Shown here: positions 8,388-16,455 of the stretch, piece after piece
Position numbering within the stretch: the first letter of the stretch is position 1
Layout of the letters: every line of letters starts with the position of its first letter
Source: Spirulina major PCC 6313
GTDB taxonomy: Bacteria; Cyanobacteriota; Cyanobacteriia; Cyanobacteriales; Spirulinaceae
Assembly: GCF_001890765.1 (NCBI RefSeq)
Contig: NZ_KV878783.1
Span: forward strand, 1,029,514 to 1,093,513
DNA length: 64,000 nt
Reading direction: 5' to 3'
The notes under the pieces: generated by a model
What the model was told of the DNA's origin: nothing
Database searches by the model: none
The model's input: the letters and a program-made list of their open reading frames with translations, nothing else
Made by a program: the position numbers and the translations under genes

Positions 8388-9485
8388 ATGAACCCACGGA
8401 CATTCCGTCACAATCATGCCCTTCAACCGGTGGCACGACTCAACACCCGGATGCGGTGGCTGGGATCGGTGTTGAGTCTTATGCTCTTGGGGGGCTGCTA
8501 CCATCGACCCCCAGCCGCAGAGCCGGAGTTTGTCGATGTCGCGATCGCCGTGGCAACCGAAAACGGCCGAGCAGCAAGGGAAGACGATCCGCCTCAGTTT
8601 GTGCGTTGGGTGGGGGAATTTGGTGAATGGGGCTGGGGGGAGGGCAATTTTCGTAGCCCCAGTGATGTCACCCTGGATAGCCGCGATCGCATTCTCGTCG
8701 CCGATACCGCCAATCACCGCGTCTCCATTTTCAATTCAGAGGGTAAATTCCTCAAACACCTCGGCACGAAAGGCGTTGAACCGGGTCAATTTCGCGCCCC
8801 TTCCAGCTTGGCAATTGACAGCAAAGGACGGGTGATCGTGGCGGATACGGACAATAATCGCATCCAAGTGTTTAGTCCACAGGATGAACTCTTGCTCGAA
8901 ATCGGGGCAGCGGGTTTTGGCGATACAGAATTTCTCCATCCGGGCGGGGTGGCGGTGGATGCCGACGATCGCATCTGGGTGATGGATACCGACAACCGCC
9001 GCATTCAAGTGTTGAGCGCAAAGGGCAATTATCTCTACACCGTGGGCAGTGGTGGCGTGCGTCCGGGGCGGTTTCTCCAGCTAGACAGCGTTGATTTTGA
9101 CCCCAAGGGCAATGTTCACGCCACGGACAGCCAAAAAAACACGATTCAAGTGTTTGGCGATCGCGGCACATTCATCGAAACCTGGGGCGAATTTGGTCAA
9201 GAGTTGGGGAAATTTTCCTTCCCAGCGGGCCTGTCCCTTGATGAAGACGGGCGGTTTTGGGTCGTGGATAGCCACAATGACCGTATTCAAGTGATGGGGT
9301 GCGATCGCCGTCCTCTTTTCAGTTTTGGCAAGGCCGGTTTAAGATCCGGTCGGTTCAATCGTCCCTTGAGTGTCAGCGTCAGTCCCGACGGCCAAGTCCT
9401 CGTCGCCGACACCAAAAACCACCGCATCCAACAATTCAAAATCCTTAAGTTACCCCCCTGCTCATCTCCTTCTGAACCAGAATGA
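8388..9485 (+). CDS. NHL-repeat beta-propeller lipoprotein
   Basis: A predicted membrane-anchored lipoprotein carrying a six-bladed NHL propeller. A lipobox LLGGC ends at Cys37 from this ATG, or Cys16 if translation starts at the in-frame ATG at 8451; neither start has a clear Shine-Dalgarno sequence. From about residue 75, repeats of about 47 residues recur with the pattern 'P-x-x-(V/L)-(A/T)-(V/L)-D-(S/A)-...-VADT-(A/D/K)-N-(H/N)-R-(V/I)-(S/Q)-(I/V)-F' (for example VADTANHRVSIF, VADTDNNRIQVF). NHL propellers bind proteins, RNA or sugars; no catalytic residues can be named. It stands alone between ccmK4 and a convergent membrane gene. Confidence 0.82.
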   Translation: MNPRTFRHNHALQPVARLNTRMRWLGSVLSLMLLGGCYHRPPAAEPEFVDVAIAVATENGRAAREDDPPQFVRWVGEFGEWGWGEGNFRSPSDVTLDSRDRILVADTANHRVSIFNSEGKFLKHLGTKGVEPGQFRAPSSLAIDSKGRVIVADTDNNRIQVFSPQDELLLEIGAAGFGDTEFLHPGGVAVDADDRIWVMDTDNRRIQVLSAKGNYLYTVGSGGVRPGRFLQLDSVDFDPKGNVHATDSQKNTIQVFGDRGTFIETWGEFGQELGKFSFPAGLSLDEDGRFWVVDSHNDRIQVMGCDRRPLFSFGKAGLRSGRFNRPLSVSVSPDGQVLVADTKNHRIQQFKILKLPPCSSPSEPE

Positions 9486-9490
9486 TCTCG

Positions 9491-9590
9491 TTTTATAGCG
9501 GATTGCGAAAAGATGAGAACGCGACTTCCCCCTTTAAAAGGGGGATTGAGGGGGATCTTTGCACCGCAATTTTATGAAAACCGCTATATC
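9491..9590. repeat. Miniature inverted-repeat element with a GATCCCCCT-type core
   Basis: The outer arms TATAGCGG (9494-9501) and CCGCTATA (9581-9588) are inverted. Inside is the palindrome CCCCCTTTAAAAGGGGG (9528-9544) followed by GATTGAGGGGGATC, the same motif that ends the elements at 4236-4530 and 18895-19005. It occupies the gap between the convergent NHL and GT-C genes. Confidence 0.7.
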
Positions 9591-9616
9591 CAAAGTCTTG
9601 AAAGACTGTAAATCGG

Positions 9617-11542
9617 TCATTTTTGTAGCATTGATTGACTAGATTTTGTATACACATGCAGTTGTGAAGTAACAAGTTGTCGTGCATCACTCGGCGGCGA
9701 CCAAACCTGATCAAATTCACCCCAGGGGGTGGCAATGGGCGGGGCTTGTGGGGGGCCAATTTGGGCGATCGCACAGATCGCCCCTTCTGATTGATTTCTC
9801 GACGAACCCAACTGATTTGATTCATTTTCAACAAAAACATGCTGCAAGTGGGGCATCGCTCCCGGTTGATCTCGCAACATCGTCCACAGGGGATATTCCC
9901 ACACATCCGCCCCCATCCAAAGTCCAATGCGATCGCAGCCTGTTTGGTGTAAATAGGTCGCGGTTTCTTGATAACTCGCGGCATAGGGCAGCATCATAAA
10001 ATATTGTTCTTGGCGGGGAATCGTGAAAATATTGGCACGCGACGCGATCGGTTTCGTTTCACTCCACAGCAGCCAAAAGCTAGAGGAGGCTAGTAATAAA
10101 AAGCAGAGATACAGCGCAATCCGACGTTTAAAATAATCATCCATCACAACACCGACAACGGGAGCAATGGCAATAAACAACGGCAAATGTAAACGACTAT
10201 GCCACAGTTGCCATTTCAACACCCCGCAAAACAGTAGGAATCCTCCAGCCACTGCACCACCATATAACAGCACAATTTTGTCTTGCGTCCATCTTGGTTG
10301 GAGATGGATACATAGTATTAACAAAATAATGATCAGTAGATAAACATGCAAGGGATTCCCTGCCGTGTTTTCAGAGGTTGAAAATACAACATTAAATGAT
10401 GAATTGTCCCAGGTGAGACGGGGATCATTCGCAGAAATACTGATTTTTTGATGAATGGAGATAATGAAATTTTGAATAGGAATAATGGTTTCGTAAGAAA
10501 TAGGTAAATGGAGGGCAATATTTTTAATGACATTGGAGAGAATAGCGAGGGGGGTGAAGCTTTGATTAGTGGCAATGTCATCACCCGTAAAAAATACTGA
10601 TCCAAATGCAGCAAGATTGCGTCCGTAATGCCCCAGATTAATGACAAAGGGAAGGACAAGAAACGCAATTTTTGGGGTGCGAAAAATTCGCCAGTGGCGG
10701 ATGAAGAGGCTGAGAATGAAGGGGAATGCGAAGAGATAGCCGGTGCTTTTGGTGAAGAAAAGGAATCCGAGGCTGGTACTGAGGCGAAGGAGGAGGGGCA
10801 AGGTGAGGCGATCGCGCTCCATCGCCACAAGGGTGAAGTAAATAAAACACACCAACCAAAACCCGCAGAGATAGTCATTTTTGGTGCTGGTGGCTTGCAA
10901 GATGCCCATGGGCAGGGTGGCGACGAAAACGAGGCTGTAGACTTGGCCGCGCCGACTCGCGCCGAGGTGCTGGGCAATTAGGGACACGCCGACGAGACAA
11001 CCGATCGCACTCCACCATTGCACGAGGTTTAAGGCGCGATCGCTCCCCCACAGGGCGTAGAGATGGAGCATGGCATATTCTGCCCCTGGGGGTTGGTAGA
11101 GTTGGCGCAGGTTGGCGGTGGGGTAGTGGGCGACGCTCCCCTGCTGGAGCCAATGCATGATCCGGGGCAGGTGATAGGTCATGGAGTCCCAGGTGTTGGG
11201 CGGGGCGATCGCCGCCATGATCCCCAACAGCAGCAGAATCAACCCAACCCCACCGAGGAGAACGCGCTCTTCGAGGTCAAAGGGTGCAACCGGTATCGGG
11301 CTGAGGGGCTGCCGAGGTCGTCTCGTTCCCCAGAGATAGGCTCCGAAGCCCAAGCTAAAGAGAACCCAACTGAGGGCGATCGCCAAGGGGGTTAACCTCC
11401 TAACCAGACTCAGCACCTCCGTGCTGAGGATGACCCACCCAGTCACCAGGAGGGCCAGATCCAGAAAACCCTGCCGCCCAGGGTGCGATCGCGTCCCCAT
11501 CAACTTCAGCCAGAGTGTCGTGAACAGAGATAACCCCCTCAC
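9617..11542 (-). CDS. GT-C fold membrane glycosyltransferase-like protein (GT39/ArnT type)
   Basis: A 641-residue polytopic membrane protein with roughly ten to twelve hydrophobic segments. The first large loop has the pattern NTWDSMTYHLPRIMHWLQQG, like the acidic loop motif of GT-C enzymes, which transfer sugars from polyprenyl-phosphate donors on the outer face of the membrane. The C-terminal ~120 residues are soluble. The start is a GTG at 11542; the ATG at 11500 is a possible alternative. Substrate unknown. It lies 23 bases downstream of the FHA gene, so co-transcription is possible. Confidence 0.7.
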   Translation of the reverse strand: MRGLSLFTTLWLKLMGTRSHPGRQGFLDLALLVTGWVILSTEVLSLVRRLTPLAIALSWVLFSLGFGAYLWGTRRPRQPLSPIPVAPFDLEERVLLGGVGLILLLLGIMAAIAPPNTWDSMTYHLPRIMHWLQQGSVAHYPTANLRQLYQPPGAEYAMLHLYALWGSDRALNLVQWWSAIGCLVGVSLIAQHLGASRRGQVYSLVFVATLPMGILQATSTKNDYLCGFWLVCFIYFTLVAMERDRLTLPLLLRLSTSLGFLFFTKSTGYLFAFPFILSLFIRHWRIFRTPKIAFLVLPFVINLGHYGRNLAAFGSVFFTGDDIATNQSFTPLAILSNVIKNIALHLPISYETIIPIQNFIISIHQKISISANDPRLTWDNSSFNVVFSTSENTAGNPLHVYLLIIILLILCIHLQPRWTQDKIVLLYGGAVAGGFLLFCGVLKWQLWHSRLHLPLFIAIAPVVGVVMDDYFKRRIALYLCFLLLASSSFWLLWSETKPIASRANIFTIPRQEQYFMMLPYAASYQETATYLHQTGCDRIGLWMGADVWEYPLWTMLRDQPGAMPHLQHVFVENESNQLGSSRNQSEGAICAIAQIGPPQAPPIATPWGEFDQVWSPPSDARQLVTSQLHVYTKSSQSMLQK

Positions 11543-11565
11543 ACAGGCTTAACTCTCGGTGTAGT

Positions 11566-12048
11566 CTAGGTGATCAAAGTATCTTTAGACTTGTCTTCAC
11601 CCAAGGGGGGCAGGGGGCGTTTAGCACGTCGCCGTCCTTGTTCATCAAATTCGCCCTCTTCGATGCGGATTTGGATTTGAGGGCCAGAACTCGCAAGGCG
11701 AATAATAATGCCATCGGACACCGGAATTTTAGTGATTCGCTTGCCGTCAATATAGGTTCCGTTGGCCCCTAGATTGACAACTTCCCAGCCTGCATCGCTA
11801 CTGGGGCGAATTTCCACATGATGTCGAGAAACAACAGCACTGTAGAGAATGACTTCATTATCCGTGGATCGACCAATGCGGATCACGGTTTCAGGATCAA
11901 ATGTCCAACTCTGTACAGGGACAGCCTGAAGAGGATGGAGCAAGGTTAAAATAATGACGGCTGTGGAAAGGTTCACCTCGGCATTCGGGTTATCTTTTAA
12001 CTCTTCGGGGGCATTGGAGTTCATAGAGCTGGTCCAAGTGCTTAACAT
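11566..12048 (-). CDS. FHA-domain protein
   Basis: A small cytoplasmic protein with one forkhead-associated domain, which binds phosphothreonine peptides. The core is clear: RIGRSTDNEVILYSAVVSRH followed by HVEI, then NLGANGTYIDGKRI. The C-terminus is short and basic (RRRAKRPLPP). I start at ATG 12048, preceded by GGA about 8 bases upstream; a GTG at 12075 and an ATG at 12024 are alternatives. It is probably an adaptor read by a Ser/Thr kinase encoded elsewhere, since none is in the window. Confidence 0.85.
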   Translation of the reverse strand: MLSTWTSSMNSNAPEELKDNPNAEVNLSTAVIILTLLHPLQAVPVQSWTFDPETVIRIGRSTDNEVILYSAVVSRHHVEIRPSSDAGWEVVNLGANGTYIDGKRITKIPVSDGIIIRLASSGPQIQIRIEEGEFDEQGRRRAKRPLPPLGEDKSKDTLIT

Positions 12049-12379
12049 CCTAAGTTCCAAGTTTACTCTGCTCACCCCATCTGTGGATAACTTGTGATGC
12101 TCATCGAATCATACGCTAATCCGGCTTCACAGACATTGTTCGGATTTCGGGACGAAATGGCTAACGCCAACGATGGCAAGAACAGATTGAGAAGAATAAC
12201 GGGATTAAAGTTTACCGGTGAAGGATGACTCAGTGGTGAGAATCTAACGTTTAGCAACGGCATCAATGGGTTTAGGATGACACTAAAGTTTGATGGAGTC
12301 AAAGCATGGTGTTAGATTACTTCCCCATCTTACTGTGAATTTGTCCGATTCTGATGAGGTGCTACCTCCCCCCACCCAC
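12049..12379. other. Gene-free stretch between the FHA gene and the psaK terminator
   Basis: No convincing gene or RNA seen. A minus-strand reading frame of 76 codons (12072-12302) has no recognisable family and no ribosome site. The stretch presumably carries the promoter of the FHA/GT-C pair. Confidence 0.5.
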
Positions 12380-12422
12380 AAAAACCAGAGCACCCCATTC
12401 TGGAACGAATGGTGATGCTCTG
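12380..12422 (-). terminator. Rho-independent terminator of psaK
   Basis: Read on the minus strand, CAGAGCATCACCATTC pairs with GAATGGGGTGCTCTG (one bulged base) and is followed by GTTTTTG. It begins 33 bases after the psaK stop. Confidence 0.8.
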
Positions 12423-12454
12423 AGGTGGGCGATCGCACCGCCGAAGGTCAGGCG

Positions 12455-12712
12455 TTAGAGCACGCCAGCATTGGCCAGGCCGAGGATTAAACCGGCTCCG
12501 AGAATATGCCCAAAACTAGCGGTGGCTAAGAGTTCAGGAAACCCAAAGTTATTCCAAAGACCGGGTTTGCTGGTGGGTAGGGAGGGGCCTTGACCCGGAT
12601 TTTTGATCGCAAAGCGGCCAATCGCGATCGCTAAAACGTTACATAAAATCATCGTCAAGGCAACGTTGGTATTCCAAGTAATGGTGGTGGCCGTCAATAA
12701 AATAGGCATCAT
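12455..12712 (-). CDS. psaK: Photosystem I subunit PsaK (subunit X)
   Basis: A two-helix thylakoid membrane subunit at the edge of photosystem I that binds antenna chlorophyll; some PsaK paralogues link phycobilisomes or state transitions. The 85-residue length, the two hydrophobic segments and the loop FAIKNPGQGPSLP fit the family, as does the end GLANAGVL. Two ATGs in tandem open the gene (12712 and 12709). The TAA that ends the tnpB-derived frame directly abuts the ATG at 12712, so the promoter and leader of psaK must lie in insertion-sequence debris. Confidence 0.92.
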   Translation of the reverse strand: MMPILLTATTITWNTNVALTMILCNVLAIAIGRFAIKNPGQGPSLPTSKPGLWNNFGFPELLATASFGHILGAGLILGLANAGVL

Positions 12713-13078
12713 TTAAATCGTCCGTTTGTAATCGTTGAGACAGCTTGACACTCCCCGCGAAGACAGCGACGGAGATTCTTGGTTCATCGACCGGACTTAA
12801 CCGAGCCGGATTGCTCCAACCCCGCCAGAGGTCTAATCTCCCCAAGCGTATAACTTCCCGTGTGCCCCACGGTAGTTAGTCCTAGGCGCAGCATACAAAC
12901 CCGCTTCACTATCGACTCAGCCTGATGCCGATCGCAGACTAACCCTTTCACCTTCAAGTCTTCCTAGGCGACCAAATCGTTAGATTGGATGACGCAGTAG
13001 GCAATCCGCCCACTCATTACGCTGCCTGCTTACCCTTAAATGCTTCCAGGCCTGTCGGTTTTTAGCCTTGTGATAGTT
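12713..13078 (-). pseudogene. Decayed tnpB (IS200/IS605 family), internally deleted and frameshifted
   Basis: The minus strand still reads typical TnpB segments in pieces: KAKNRQAWKHLRVSRQRNEW, then in another frame IQSNDLVA, a stop, and EDLKVKGLV. This jumps directly to LGLTTVGHTGSYTLGE, the segment that normally follows the zinc ribbon. In a further frame it ends SMNQESPSLSSRG. The N-terminal half, RuvC-III and the zinc finger are gone. About 120 codons remain of a usual ~400. TnpB is the RNA-guided nuclease of IS605 elements; this copy cannot be functional. Confidence 0.85.
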
Positions 13079-13129
13079 CCTGGACGTTTGAAATCCAAGA
13101 TAATCAGCCTAACACGACTGTCCCAAGGA

Positions 13130-13195
13130 GGGCGACTTAAGTCGCTCGTGTCGTCTTTCATCCCCGCAATCAATTGACGGGGCTTTCAGACTCCC
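13130..13195 (-). mobile_element. IS200/IS605-type left-end hairpin remnant
   Basis: CCCCG (13162-13166) and CGGGG (13178-13182) form a short subterminal hairpin. Next to it, GGCGACTTAAGTCGC forms another palindrome near 13131-13145. The layout (hairpin, then GATGAAAGACGACACGAGCG, then tnpB sequence on the minus strand) is that of an IS200/IS605 left end. No tnpA is present. Confidence 0.6.
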
Positions 13196-13327
13196 GCACT
13201 ATTTTTGTAAACTGTGGAAACTATACGCAGAATCGGTCGCGATCGCTGGATAGGTGCGATCTTTAGTAATAAAATGAAACCCTTGGATACAAATCTTTAA
13301 CATCAGGGTTGGGGACAAAAATACACC

Positions 13328-13990
13328 ATGGCGAAGCAAATCCGGATTAAAATCTGTGGCATTATGCAGCCTGAACAGGGGGAAGCGATCGCGCATCTAG
13401 GAGCCGATGCCCTGGGTTTTATCTGTGTTGCAGCCTCGCCCCGCTACGTCACCCCCGCCCAAATCCAAGCGATCGCCCAGACCATCCCCCCGGACATTGA
13501 GCGGATTGGAGTGTTTGTCAATGCTGCCCTAGGGGAGATTGGCCACGGGGTGACGGTGGGCAAGTTAACGGGGGTGCAACTCCACGGGGACGAATCACCG
13601 GAATTTTGTCGGCAACTGCGTCAGGTTTACCCCTCGGTGACGATTTGGAAGGCGGTGCGGGTGCGATCGCCGGAAACCTTAACCACCTTATCCGCCTATT
13701 TGCCCCGCGTAGATGCCCTGTTACTCGATGCCTATCACCCCCACCTCTACGGCGGCACAGGACACACCCTCGATTGGGGAAGTTTACAAACCTTCGCGCC
13801 TCCCTGTCCGTGGTGGTTGGCGGGGGGCTTAACGCCGGAGAATGTGACGACGGCGATCGCGCAACTCCGTCCCGATGGGGTGGATGTGTCGAGTGGGGTG
13901 GAGCGATCGCCCGGTGACAAAGACCTCGATCGCGTCCGGCAGTTAATCCAAGCAGTGCGCCACGGGAGCCGCCGGGATGATTCACCCTAG
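13328..13990 (+). CDS. trpF: Phosphoribosylanthranilate isomerase
   Basis: Third step of tryptophan synthesis: Amadori rearrangement of N-(5-phosphoribosyl)anthranilate to CdRP. The (beta/alpha)8 fold is marked by IKICGIMQPE near the N-terminus (catalytic Cys), VQLHGDE, LLLDAYHPHLYGGTGHTLDW (catalytic Asp) and the phosphate-binding LAGGLTPENV and GVDVSSGVE...PGDKD. Length 220 is normal. The stop overlaps the end of the convergent ATP-grasp gene by 9 bases. As usual in cyanobacteria it stands apart from other trp genes. Confidence 0.95.
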   Translation: MAKQIRIKICGIMQPEQGEAIAHLGADALGFICVAASPRYVTPAQIQAIAQTIPPDIERIGVFVNAALGEIGHGVTVGKLTGVQLHGDESPEFCRQLRQVYPSVTIWKAVRVRSPETLTTLSAYLPRVDALLLDAYHPHLYGGTGHTLDWGSLQTFAPPCPWWLAGGLTPENVTTAIAQLRPDGVDVSSGVERSPGDKDLDRVRQLIQAVRHGSRRDDSP

Positions 13991-15307
13991 GGCGGTTTGG
14001 ATTTGGGTTTGGATGGCGATCGCGTCCTCTTCGGATTGGGCGGCGATCGCATAGCCCCACCGTCCCTGATCAACCTGAGCCGTATGGGTCACAATCACCC
14101 CGCCACCTGCGTCAGAACGCGGATACAGCCACGGCGTTAACCGTTCCCATAACTGTGGGAGCGATCGCACCGCACCACTGTCCGCCCCCGCCACACTAAG
14201 CAGCACCCAAGTTGCCAAATAATTCTCCCCCCACAACCACCGCCCCAGATCATCTAAATGCGTCCCCCCCGTGCGCCGCGCATTCACCTCAAGCAAATAC
14301 AATTCCCCACTATCGGCCACAATACTGTCGAGATCAAAATGGCCCTGATAGCCCTGGGCTTGGAGGTGGTGGGCAATCTCGAACCCGGCTGCCACCAAGG
14401 GGGCGTACCAGGGTTGAGTGTGAGACTGTCGGCTCAACAATTCCCCACAATAGCGACCTGCACCGCGAAACACCTGCTGCCCCACTTGGGTTAAGCGCGG
14501 TTGACCCCCGCCCAAGGGAGGAATGACAAATTCAGCAGAGGGGGAAAGGGATTGAGCCGAGGGAATGCAGGCTTCCACAATCCAGGGGAGAGGTGGGGTT
14601 TTGGGGCTGTCGGCAAGGTGGGAGAGGATGGCGGCTTGGCCCCGCAGATGGCCAAAGCCGAGGAAACCGGTATTGGGTTTAAGGATCACGTCATGACCTT
14701 GGGCGGTGAGGGTGTGGATCGCGGTTTGGGCTTGGGCGGGGGTGGTGCAGGGGATGCCGGGGGGCATTTGGTCGAGGAGATGCGGGCAGTGGGCGGCGAG
14801 CCAGGTACGGAGGCCAATTTTTTGTTCAATTTGGTCAGAAAGGGTGCGATCGCGGGGACTTTCAGGCAGAAAAACGGTGAGGGATTGGGCGCGGAGGGCG
14901 GCGGCGAACCGCAGCAGGGCGGGGGTGGTGCTGTAGGGGATGAGTTGAACGGGGCGATCGCCAATGTAGGCAAGAACACGCTGAAACAGGTCGGGGGAAG
15001 ATGCGATCGCATCACAAATCCGCGTCGTTGGGTCGGGCGGGGCGAGGATTTCGGTGTGGTGATAGCCTAAGCGGGCCACCATGGGGGAGGGGGTGATCGG
15101 CCGTTCAAGCAGGACAAGTTTGCGATCGCCCCACCACCATAAACACCGTTCCCCCGCCGCCTGCACCCCCGCCACCAACAACGGATCACAGGTGGCCAAA
15201 AACTCACCATAGGCTTCACAGGCATTACTAATCACCACCGTCGCCAAAGCATCGGAATTTGGAGCAGGAGTCATCATGGAAGTGGAATCATTCGCAGCGC
15301 AATTCAT
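13982..15307 (-). CDS. ATP-grasp ligase, PGM1-like
   Basis: A cytoplasmic ligase of the ATP-grasp fold, which joins a carboxylate to a nucleophile through an acyl-phosphate. The N-terminal ~160 residues look like a pre-ATP-grasp domain. The ATP-binding segment VILKPNTGFLGFGH (Lys210) and the metal-binding LLEVNARRTGGTH (Glu340, Asn342) are intact. The latter resembles peptide ligases of the PGM1 type. The ATG at 15307 has AAGG about 9 bases upstream. It is the last gene of a minus-strand operon, 9 bases after the Cache-HAMP gene. The substrate cannot be told. Confidence 0.7.
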   Translation of the reverse strand: MNCAANDSTSMMTPAPNSDALATVVISNACEAYGEFLATCDPLLVAGVQAAGERCLWWWGDRKLVLLERPITPSPMVARLGYHHTEILAPPDPTTRICDAIASSPDLFQRVLAYIGDRPVQLIPYSTTPALLRFAAALRAQSLTVFLPESPRDRTLSDQIEQKIGLRTWLAAHCPHLLDQMPPGIPCTTPAQAQTAIHTLTAQGHDVILKPNTGFLGFGHLRGQAAILSHLADSPKTPPLPWIVEACIPSAQSLSPSAEFVIPPLGGGQPRLTQVGQQVFRGAGRYCGELLSRQSHTQPWYAPLVAAGFEIAHHLQAQGYQGHFDLDSIVADSGELYLLEVNARRTGGTHLDDLGRWLWGENYLATWVLLSVAGADSGAVRSLPQLWERLTPWLYPRSDAGGGVIVTHTAQVDQGRWGYAIAAQSEEDAIAIQTQIQTALG

Positions 15308-15316
15308 TACAGCACC

Positions 15317-16435
15317 TTAATCCGAGGACAATTCAGAAGAGCCTGAGGGATCAGATTCCGTCGTTTTGGGGTCAGTATCTACGGGTTGAGCGGCACTATT
15401 GCGGCGACGGCTGCGAATTTCCTGCGCTTTCTTTTGGAGGTCTTGAAAAAAGTCAGAGTCAACAATTTCTTTTACCTGTTTATTGCGTTTAACTTCGTCA
15501 ATTTCGATCTTCAGTTCGGCAACCTGTTCCTTGAGTTTTTCTTCCCGTTTCCGAACCTTACTCACCATCAATTCAAAGACCACCGCCAAGCGGCCAATTT
15601 CATCCGGAAAGCGAGCATTATGAAATTGTTTTAAATCGCGATCGTAGTCCCCTTCTCCGATCGCATTACTCACATCCGTTAACGCAATAATCGGCTTCGT
15701 GAGAATATCAGACACCCCATAGATCAAAATAAACAACGAGCCATAGGTCACCACAAAGGCAATGACAAAACTATTTTGGATTTGACGTTGCAAACTATAC
15801 ACATAATCCGCTTCAATATCCACCCCCAACACCCCAATAATCGTGCCGTCTTTATCTTTGAGGGGAGCGTAGGCCGAAATCCAACTGCCCCATTCATCGT
15901 TGTATAGATCGCGTTCGGTTAAGACTCCTTCTTCAAAGGTGCGCCGGGAAGCCTCCGAAGGGGTGTCAGAATCCAGGAAAAGAAGGGCGCGATCGGGGTT
16001 GTATTTCCATAATGAATCCACAAGATAGATGATTTCTAGATCAGTGGCTTCGTCTTTGATTTCACCAATGCGGCGATTGGTCTTAGGGTCACCGAGAATA
16101 AAGCTATAGGGATAGACGCGGGGTTCAAGGCGGTGGACGGTCTCAAACCAGTCCATTTGGTTTTGATAGGCGGGGGCATCGGAATAGCCTGTGGAGTTGC
16201 GTTTTCCGACTTGATAGAGTTGCAACAATTCCGGCACATCAACGCCCTCGACCGCTCCTTCTGTGGTGTTGCGTAAATCGGCTTTTAAGCGTTCGATGGC
16301 GCGGGTGGTGGTGAAGCGATAAAACCAATAATATGATCCTGAAAAAACGAGGGCAAATACGAGGGTAAACCCGACCATGATTTTCCAGCGCAGGCTTAAA
16401 AATCGGGGGGTTGCGGATGATGGGATGGCGGTCAT
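15317..16435 (-). CDS. Cache-HAMP membrane sensor without output domain
   Basis: 372 residues: membrane segment 1 (about 18-38), an extracytoplasmic Cache-like sensor (about 45-215, with the PAS-like end GTIIGVLGVDIEADYVY), membrane segment 2 (about 221-242), HAMP (about 243-295), a charged coiled coil (about 292-345) and a Ser/Asp-rich tail. There is no kinase, cyclase or methyl-accepting module, so the signal must pass through the coiled coil to a partner. It lies 20 bases after the NTT/MFS-like carrier gene and 9 bases before the ATP-grasp gene, pointing to one operon. Confidence 0.78.
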   Translation of the reverse strand: MTAIPSSATPRFLSLRWKIMVGFTLVFALVFSGSYYWFYRFTTTRAIERLKADLRNTTEGAVEGVDVPELLQLYQVGKRNSTGYSDAPAYQNQMDWFETVHRLEPRVYPYSFILGDPKTNRRIGEIKDEATDLEIIYLVDSLWKYNPDRALLFLDSDTPSEASRRTFEEGVLTERDLYNDEWGSWISAYAPLKDKDGTIIGVLGVDIEADYVYSLQRQIQNSFVIAFVVTYGSLFILIYGVSDILTKPIIALTDVSNAIGEGDYDRDLKQFHNARFPDEIGRLAVVFELMVSKVRKREEKLKEQVAELKIEIDEVKRNKQVKEIVDSDFFQDLQKKAQEIRSRRRNSAAQPVDTDPKTTESDPSGSSELSSD

Positions 16436-16455
16436 GGCTTCACTGCGGCGGTCTA

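Noticed and set aside
9493..9984. 163-codon minus-strand frame with Cys-rich segment
   Set aside because: Antiparallel shadow in another frame of the GT-C gene end plus repeat sequence; no coding pattern.
12072..12302. 76-codon minus-strand frame upstream of the FHA gene
   Set aside because: No family, no ribosome site, Pro/Leu-rich composition typical of chance frames.
12639..12845. 68-codon frame spanning psaK and tnpB debris
   Set aside because: A chance fusion of a psaK shadow with one frame of the decayed tnpB; it only helps to recognise the TnpB tail.
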